Origin: DATARH01 sp963778385
GTDB lineage: Bacteria; Pseudomonadota; Alphaproteobacteria; ATCC43930; CGMCC-115725
Reading direction: 5' to 3'
Assembly (NCBI GenBank): GCA_963778385.1
Contig: CAVZUA010000032.1
Location: 124,001 to 188,000, forward strand
DNA: 64,000 bases
The position numbers and the translations under genes were made by a program. Shown here in pieces: positions 58,603-64,000 of this stretch (position 1 is the first letter of the stretch; every line of letters starts with the position of its first letter). Below the pieces are notes generated by a model. That model saw only the letters and a list, made by a program, of their open reading frames with translations, was not told the origin of the DNA and searched no databases.

Positions 58603-59655
58603 TTACGCGGTGAAATGCGGCGCGACTTCGGCGGCGAAGCGCGCCATTTCGTGCTTGACCTGCGCATGCGGCTTTAGCCCGACAGTGACGTAGAGGATGA
58701 CTTCGGCGACGCCGGCGGCATCGACCTTCTTCAACGTGTCGACGATTTGCGCCGGCGTGCCGAGCAGCACCGAATTTTCGCCGAGATCGGCGGGCCTGAC
58801 CTTGTGCAGCCGGTCGACGATCTCGACGAAGTAGCGATAGCTTGGCGGTGCCGTGGCGAGATCGCCGGGGAAGGCGGCGGTGGCGCATTCCTTGTAATAG
58901 CGGATTTGTCGCGCGCGGGCGGCTTCCTCCTCGGCGGGTGTGTCGGCGAAATGCAGGAAATAGCTGCACATCAGCCGCCCCGGAGGATTGCCGGCGCGCC
59001 GGCAGGCATCGTCATAGACCTCGCGGACCTGGCGCAGCCCGCCAAAGGTCATCGCCGCAGCGAAGGGCGCGACGATCAGATTGCAGCCGAGCCGCGCTGC
59101 TAATTCGATCGACGGCCTTGAGAATGAGGCGACATAGGTCGGGATCGGCCGCTGTACCGGCTGCGGCGTGATCGCGACGTCGTCGAAGCGGTAATGACGC
59201 CCGCGATAGGTCAATGAGTCGGCGCTCGCCCACAGCCGCCGCACGATCTCCATGCCCTCTTCGAATACGGACTGGTTGTCGTCGAACGAGACGCCGAGAG
59301 GCGCGTATTCGCGTCGGTCGTAGCCGCGGCCGGCGGCGAAATCGACCCGGCCACCCGACAGCAGATCGAGCGTCGCCCATTGCTCGGCGACGCGGATCGG
59401 ATGGTGCAGCGGCAGCACCGTCACCGCCGGCGCGAGGCGGATCTTCTTGGTGCGGGCAGCGACCTGCGACAACACGAGGTCCGGGCAGGACAGAACGCCG
59501 AGCGTCGAAAAGTGATGCTCACCGATCCAAGCCGAATGCAGCCCGACCTCCTCGGCGTAGACCGCCTCGTCGAGGATATCGGCGATCAGCTGGTTCGCGG
59601 TGCGCGGGTTGTTTTCGTAGTGGTTGTCGCTGAGCGTGAAATAGCCGAATTGCAT
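58603..59655 (-). CDS. LLM class flavin-dependent oxidoreductase
   Basis: 350-residue luciferase-like monooxygenase with MQFGYFTLSDNHYENNPRTA, WIGEHHFSTLGVLSCPDLVL, IRLAPAVTVLPLHHPIRVAEQ and RVDFAAGRGYDRREY blocks. ATG 59655 gives the standard start with GGAG upstream; the in-frame extension to 60156 overlaps the plus gene. Substrate unknown; it is a different subfamily from the NtaA-type enzymes. Confidence 0.9.
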   Translation of the reverse strand: MQFGYFTLSDNHYENNPRTANQLIADILDEAVYAEEVGLHSAWIGEHHFSTLGVLSCPDLVLSQVAARTKKIRLAPAVTVLPLHHPIRVAEQWATLDLLSGGRVDFAAGRGYDRREYAPLGVSFDDNQSVFEEGMEIVRRLWASADSLTYRGRHYRFDDVAITPQPVQRPIPTYVASFSRPSIELAARLGCNLIVAPFAAAMTFGGLRQVREVYDDACRRAGNPPGRLMCSYFLHFADTPAEEEAARARQIRYYKECATAAFPGDLATAPPSYRYFVEIVDRLHKVRPADLGENSVLLGTPAQIVDTLKKVDAAGVAEVILYVTVGLKPHAQVKHEMARFAAEVAPHFTA

Positions 59656-59844
59656 ATCCGATCTCCACGACGGGAAGGGGCGGGATGCATCGTCAAGCGT
59701 GCCCCAAGCTATCACCGCCAGAAAGCGAAAGCTGTCCGGCGTGGTCCGCGCCCCATTTTCCGCCGCCACCCGCAGCCCTGCGGAACGGAACGGAGAAAGC
59801 GGTGCGGCGTTGTCCGGCATGTACCGCCAAGGTTGGAGGCCCCC

Positions 59845-60261
59845 ATGCCGTTCGACGGGCTCGAAACGCCATTCAGCTATCTGCCCAAATTGGATCAGGT
59901 GATCGACCTTATCGAGGCGCCGAACCAGTGGATCAAGCACACCTATCGCAGCCCGTGGGGCGGATACTGCCTGAAAGAGGCGCTGAACATGATGGGGATC
60001 GCCGAAGTCCTCGAACCGCCGATCCTCAAGGCCGCCGGCCAACGCGCCGACCGGGAATTCTGCTGCATCGAATCGTTCAACGACGCGCCGCAAACCACAC
60101 ACGCGGAGGTGATGGCGGTGCTGCGGACGGTCCGTGAGGACATCATCACCGGGCAACTTAACCTGCCGGCGGCGAAGGCGAGCTTTGCCCGGAGCGCCTC
60201 TGTGCCCGTCGCCGCCAACGGCTGGATGTCGAAATTCGGCCGGCTGCTCTGCTGGAGCTAG
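59845..60261 (+). CDS. Small protein, DUF6197-like
   Basis: 138-residue protein with VIDLIEAPNQWIKHTYRSPWGGYCLKEALNMMGI, which resembles DUF6197-type proteins, and VLRTVREDIITGQLNLPAAKASFARSASVP. ATG 59845 has GGAGG. Its TAG stop (60259-60261) is the target site of the IS630 element that follows; the TA of the target duplication belongs to the stop codon. Family assignment is moderate. Confidence 0.6.
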   Translation: MPFDGLETPFSYLPKLDQVIDLIEAPNQWIKHTYRSPWGGYCLKEALNMMGIAEVLEPPILKAAGQRADREFCCIESFNDAPQTTHAEVMAVLRTVREDIITGQLNLPAAKASFARSASVPVAANGWMSKFGRLLCWS

Positions 60262-61496
60262 TCGCTTCCGTCATTGATTTTGTGAGGGTTCTCTGAATCG
60301 ATGTCCGCGTCACCAGCGACGGAGCGGAGACGTGGGCAGCAAAGAGAGCGCAGTAAAGAAATACATTGTGACACTCAGCGATACGGAGCGGGAGAAGCTC
60401 AACGCCCTTATCCATAGCGGGAAACATCCGGCACAAAAGCTGCTGAAGGCCCGCATTCTGTTGAAAGCCGATACCTCGGACGGTGGTGAAGGCTGGAGCG
60501 ACAGCGAGATTGCAGCGGCGCTCGAGACCAGTGTCGCCACGGTTGCCAGGACGCGCCAGCGGCTGGTCGAAGAGGGGTTGGAGGCGGCCCTGATTCGCAA
60601 GCATTCGGCGAATTCGGCGAGGCGGCGGATCTTCGATGGGGCGGCCGAGGCCAGGTTAATCGCGTTGGCCTGTTCCAAACCGCCGGCCGGCCGCGCACGC
60701 TGGACATTGCAACTGTTGGAAGAGGCGGTCGTCGAACTGAAGATCGTCGAACGGGCCAGCGACAACACGATCGGGCGGACGCTGAAAAAAACACTCTCAA
60801 GCCGCATCTGAAGCAGCAATGGGTCATCCCGCCGGACGCCAACGCCGCCTTTGTTGCCGCCATGGAAGACGTCTTGGAGGTTTATCAACGGCCCTATGAT
60901 CGGCAACGTCCCCTGGTCTGCCTCGACGAGACCTCAAAGCAACTCATTGCCGAAACGCGCGTGCCGATCGCGGCGAAACCCGGACGGCCCGGCCGGCACG
61001 ATTACGAATACCGACGCAATGGGACGGCCAATCTGTTCATGATGTTCGCGCCACTGGAAGGCTGGCGGCACGTCAAGGTCACCGACCGTCACACGGCGAT
61101 GGATTATGCCCAGGTGCTCAAGGAATTATCCGACACGCACTTCCCCGGTTCAGCAAAAATCGTGCTCGTCCAGGACAACCTGAACACGCACAAGCCAGCT
61201 TCGCTGTACGAAGCCTTTCCCCCCGCCGAAGCCCGCCGGCTCGTCGAACGGTTCGAGTGGCACTACACACCAAAACACGGGAGTTGGCTCGACATGGCGG
61301 AATCTGAACTCAGCGTTCTCTCCTCCCAATGCCTCGACCGCCGCATCCCCGATCAGCGGGTGTTGAAGGACGAAGTCGAGGCATGGGAAGCTGACCGCAA
61401 CAGGAAGCACGCCAAGGCGAATTGGCAGTTCACCACCGCCGACGCGCGGGTCAAACTGAGCAGGTTGTACCCCGCACTATGAACAACTCGGCCGAC
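60261..61496 (+). mobile_element. IS630-family insertion sequence
   Basis: About 1236 bp, bounded by TA dinucleotides (60259-60260 and 61497-61498), as expected for IS630/Tc1 elements that duplicate TA. Ends are imperfect inverted repeats of about 28 bp beginning GTCG on both sides (16 of 28 positions match). It carries one transposase in two frames. The element sits in the stop codon of the preceding gene. Confidence 0.82.
60332..61482 (+). CDS. IS630 transposase, made by frameshift across two frames
   Basis: The N-terminal frame (GTG 60332 to about 60785) carries the HTH domains (WSDSEIAAALETSVATVART). The C-terminal frame runs to 61482 with the DDE triad: LVCLDETSKQ, LVQDNLNTHKPAS and HGSWLDMAESELSVL. 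The two frames join at seven A's (60784-60790, after CTG), where a -1 slip turns KKTLS into the usual KKNTLKPHLKQQW. This is the normal type of programmed frameshift for some IS630 members, so the element may be active. Confidence 0.85.
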
Positions 61497-61791
61497 TAGT
61501 CTCTTATGTCCCTGGTCAAGGATGAAGACGTGATTATGCGGCCTGCTGGTCGGCTGACGAAGCAGTTTGGCAGATTGCGGCTGCACAGGGCTGGGGGTGG
61601 AGCTTGAGACGACGGTTGATCAGGCTCTTATCCGCGGGTTGGTTACCGCCTTCCGTGTCTTCGTTTCGGGGCTTTTCCTCGGTCTAGATTGATCCCGTTG
61701 GGGCCTCGGTAGCCTGGGTCATCAGGAATGCGATTTCGGCGGCCCCCGAATCCGCCAGCAGCGAGTTTCAAAAGAGGCTGCGGGGGGCCGA

Positions 61792-63344
61792 TCACGTCGC
61801 TCCGCGCGCGGCCGCCAGTCTCCTGGCCCGGTTGCGGTGAAACGACGGGCCGATATGGCGCTCCAGGAAAAACGTCTCCATTGCACCTTTACCTTTGACC
61901 TCAATGAGTTCGCGCGCCTGGAAACGGAAGTGATTGCCAAGGATCTCCCGCGTCGCGGCCGAGACGGCGATGTGGCCAGGTTCGCTGTAATGCTCCATCC
62001 GGCTCGCCGTATTCACCGTGTCGCCCCAGACGTCATAGACGAGCTTGCTCGAGCCGAGCACGCCGGCGATGAGCGGCCCGCTGTGCATGCCGATGCGGAC
62101 TTGCAACGGGCGGCCGAGGACGCCAAGCGCGCGCGTTGCGATGTCCGTCGCGGCACGCATCGACAAGCCCATCTCCGCGATCGCGACGGCATGATCGGCG
62201 CGTGGCGTCATGACCCCAGCCGCGACCATGTAGCAGTCACCGATCGTCTTGATCTTTTCCAGGCCCATCCGCTCGGAGAGTGCGTCGTATCGCGAGAACA
62301 GCACGTCGAGAACATCGACGACCTCCTCGGGTGCCAAGTGGTCGGAAAGTTCGGTGAAACCGACAAGATCGGCGAAGAGAATCGTCGCCTCGGCGACGCG
62401 GTCGGCGATCAGCGTCTCACCGTTCCTGATGCGCAGGACGATCGGCCGTGGCAGCATCTGGTAGAGCAGCTCTTCCGAGCGCTCCTTTTCGATCTCGACA
62501 TCGGCGTAAAGCTGACCGAGCTGTTCGGCCGTGCGGTTAACGTTCTCGGCCAGGTGGCGGATCTCGTCGCGATTCGGAACCTTAATCCGCTGGGCAAACT
62601 CGCCAGCCGCGATCCGGCCGAGACGCCAGCCAATTTCGCGCAATGGCTCGACAACAAAGGTCGAAATCGTGTGCGCCAAGTAGAGTCCTATCAGCGCCGA
62701 CGCCACAATGAAGGCGATTAGCCTTGCGCGCGACTGGTGAAAGGCGCGATGCGCGTCGTCGATGGCTGTCTCCATCTCCGCCCTGGCCGCCTCGACGAGG
62801 TGGTCGGTCAGCTGCCCAATCTTGGCTGATTGCGGCAGGATTTTCTCAATTTGCATCGCGCCGGCCTGGTCGAGGTTGCCCGAGCGCAGCAAGCCGATCT
62901 CCTGGTTCACCATGTCGATGAAGGTCGCGTATACCCCGCGAATTTCCTCGATATGCGCTGCCTCTTCAGTGGAAGCGGCATGAAGAGCGGCCAGGCTGTG
63001 CTTTAGATGATCGAGCTGATCGGCCCCGCTATCGATCATCTGACTGGGCTTCCACGGCGCGGACGCGAGAGCGATCATCACGGCATGCCGTGGTGTTCGA
63101 GGCGCTGATAGGCGTCGATACGTAGCTGCGCATCGATCAGCGTCTCGGTGCGGCGGCTGTTTTCAGCGTGAACTGCGAGCCCGCCCAGGCCGAGCAGGAT
63201 AAGCAACCCGACGGCTCCCAGGGCCGCCACGATCAGCTTGAGCTCGAGGCGCAGCGGCAGGCGGGCGATGAAATCTCTGACCGGTCGGTTAAGACGCGCG
63301 AACAGGCCGAGCCGGGCATCGAAAGGCTGATCCGCCGGGCTCAT
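61792..63344 (-). pseudogene. Class III adenylate cyclase with HAMP, split by frameshift
   Basis: The N-terminal part (ATG 63344 to TGA 63078) has a membrane segment (LIVAALGAVGLLILLGLGGL) and RTETLIDAQLRIDAYQRLEHHGM. The remainder (GTG 63081 to 61792) continues the sensor domain, a second membrane segment, HAMP (VEPLREIGWRLGRIAAGEFAQR) and the catalytic domain: FADLVGFTELSDHLAPEE (metal Asp), LEKIKTIGDCYMV (adenine-selecting Lys) and VYDVWGDTVNTASRME. The join occurs mid-domain; one missing base near 63078-63081 would restore one protein of about 517 residues. If the GTGA overlap is real, two proteins would be made. Confidence 0.75.
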
Positions 63345-63714
63345 CGGGCGCGGCCCCGGCCACGCGGGAAAGGTAAGGGGTATTTTACGAACATACAGTT
63401 CGGAAAAGCGTTTCACTGCAAGCCTGCTCCCGCTGAATGAGGATCGGACGATACAGCAAACTCCGGCAAGCAAGGCGCGGCTGTTCGACCATCAATTGAG
63501 TTTCTCCTTATCCGCTTGGCGCGGCGACGCCGAAAAGCACCAAATCAGTCAAACTGCGCCTCGCACCGTTGACCGGCGATGCTGAGGCTACCAGCCTATT
63601 CAAACCTTTGACCTTATTGCTCCTCTCCAGCAGCAGTTGCCGACAACGGCCGCTTCGGGGAGTTCCCGAGCGCCGGGTTCAGCGTCCCCTGTCGTTCGGG
63701 AAGCCGACCTTTGC
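63345..63714. other. Gap upstream of the cyclase
   Basis: No supported gene; ORFs here are short or shadow frames. No RNA gene or repeat recognised. Confidence 0.5.
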
Positions 63715-63831
63715 CGGGCTTTCTGGCAATGGCAGATCCCGGTGAATCCGGAAGAGGATTGCATGCCGTGTCATAAGGAAGTTGCGTCGACGGACTACAA
63801 CTTCCAGGTAAGCCGCATCCTCGTCGAGTAA
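63715..63831 (+). pseudogene. C-terminal fragment of a P460-like heme protein
   Basis: The frame ends in a segment with CMPCHKEVASTDYNFQV, which holds a c-type heme motif C-x2-C-H followed by the TDY typical of the end of cytochrome P460-type proteins. No upstream heme-protein domain is seen in the same frame, so it looks like a remnant. The evidence is short and moderate. Confidence 0.35.
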
Positions 63832-64000
63832 GCGCGAGTGTTCTAAGCATAGGTCGGAACCGGGACAATGGCGCTGGCTGGAACTCCTGAGGAAGTCACT
63901 ACGGCATGTTTGCCACGCCGCGTTGACATAGTTTCACGGAAGGCTGGTGTCGTCGTGTTTGAAGCCCGCGGGTCGAAATCACCCGGCGAAGCCGGCGGCG

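Noticed and set aside
63614..63868. 84-codon minus-strand ORF
   Set aside because: No family, no ribosome site and antisense to the heme-motif remnant.
1..64000. CRISPR arrays, rRNA genes, prophage
   Set aside because: No spaced direct repeats, rRNA-like stretches or phage structural genes were seen.

Overview
The window is high-GC chromosomal DNA of an alphaproteobacterium. The rpmH-rnpA-yidD-yidC-engB block, a hopanoid-type flippase homologue, an IorAB-type molybdenum hydroxylase, a small basic MAKGQ-type protein and a dense set of ABC uptake systems all fit a free-living or soil/plant-associated member of the Rhodospirillales/Hyphomicrobiales kind. This placement is an inference from gene content; there is no rRNA in the window.

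Region 1 (1-7887, + strand) is a Dpp/Opp-type ABC operon with three tandem near-identical solute-binding proteins (the first cut by the window edge, the second frameshifted), two permeases and two ATPases. Region 2 (7892-24597) is a catabolic island of five transcription units. A minus operon holds a family-3 binding protein, permease, ATPase, an NtaA/SnaA/DszA-type flavin monooxygenase and an OHCU decarboxylase/HIU hydrolase fusion (urate to allantoin). Two plus genes follow (an HpaB-type monooxygenase and a second NtaA-type enzyme), then a minus operon (two Rieske oxygenases and a third NtaA-type enzyme). A plus unit carries two NMT1-type binding proteins, one ATPase, two permeases and a cupin. 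Six sites with sigma-54 -24/-12 spacing sit directly in front of these units, two pairs of them divergent. This makes the island look like a nitrogen- (or sulfur-) limitation regulon for scavenging an N- or S-containing organic compound, and it is the most interesting part of the window.

Region 3 (24667-33290) holds an IorAB-type molybdenum hydroxylase, an RlmI-type rRNA methyltransferase, an orphan histidine kinase, a MerA/Lpd-like flavoprotein coupled to a TVP38 membrane protein, and TonB. Region 4 (33300-39306) is a metal-homeostasis block: TonB-dependent receptor, small lipoprotein, Fur/Zur regulator, CopD, a frameshifted CopC, an outer-membrane-like protein and two His/Cys-rich small proteins. 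Region 5 (39414-42231) is a translationally coupled operon of two paralogous diiron ferritin-like proteins and a flippase-like membrane protein. Region 6 (42287-45577) is the conserved rpmH-rnpA-yidD-yidC-engB operon with a good sigma-70 promoter. Region 7 (45596-52801) contains pcaHG, a bidirectional terminator, a DUF4242 protein, a DUF3108 protein, a 538-residue unknown protein and a set of very small, overlapping genes. Region 8 (52802-60261) has MscS, an ECF sigma factor, a 2OG-Fe(II) oxygenase, a Crp/Fnr regulator and a luciferase-like oxidoreductase. Region 9 (60261-64000) has an IS630 element inserted in a stop codon, a split class III adenylate cyclase and a heme-protein remnant.

Several genes carry single-base frameshifts (about 1987, 37810, 47668, 63080). 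They may be real lesions or assembly errors. Both possibilities are noted per gene.
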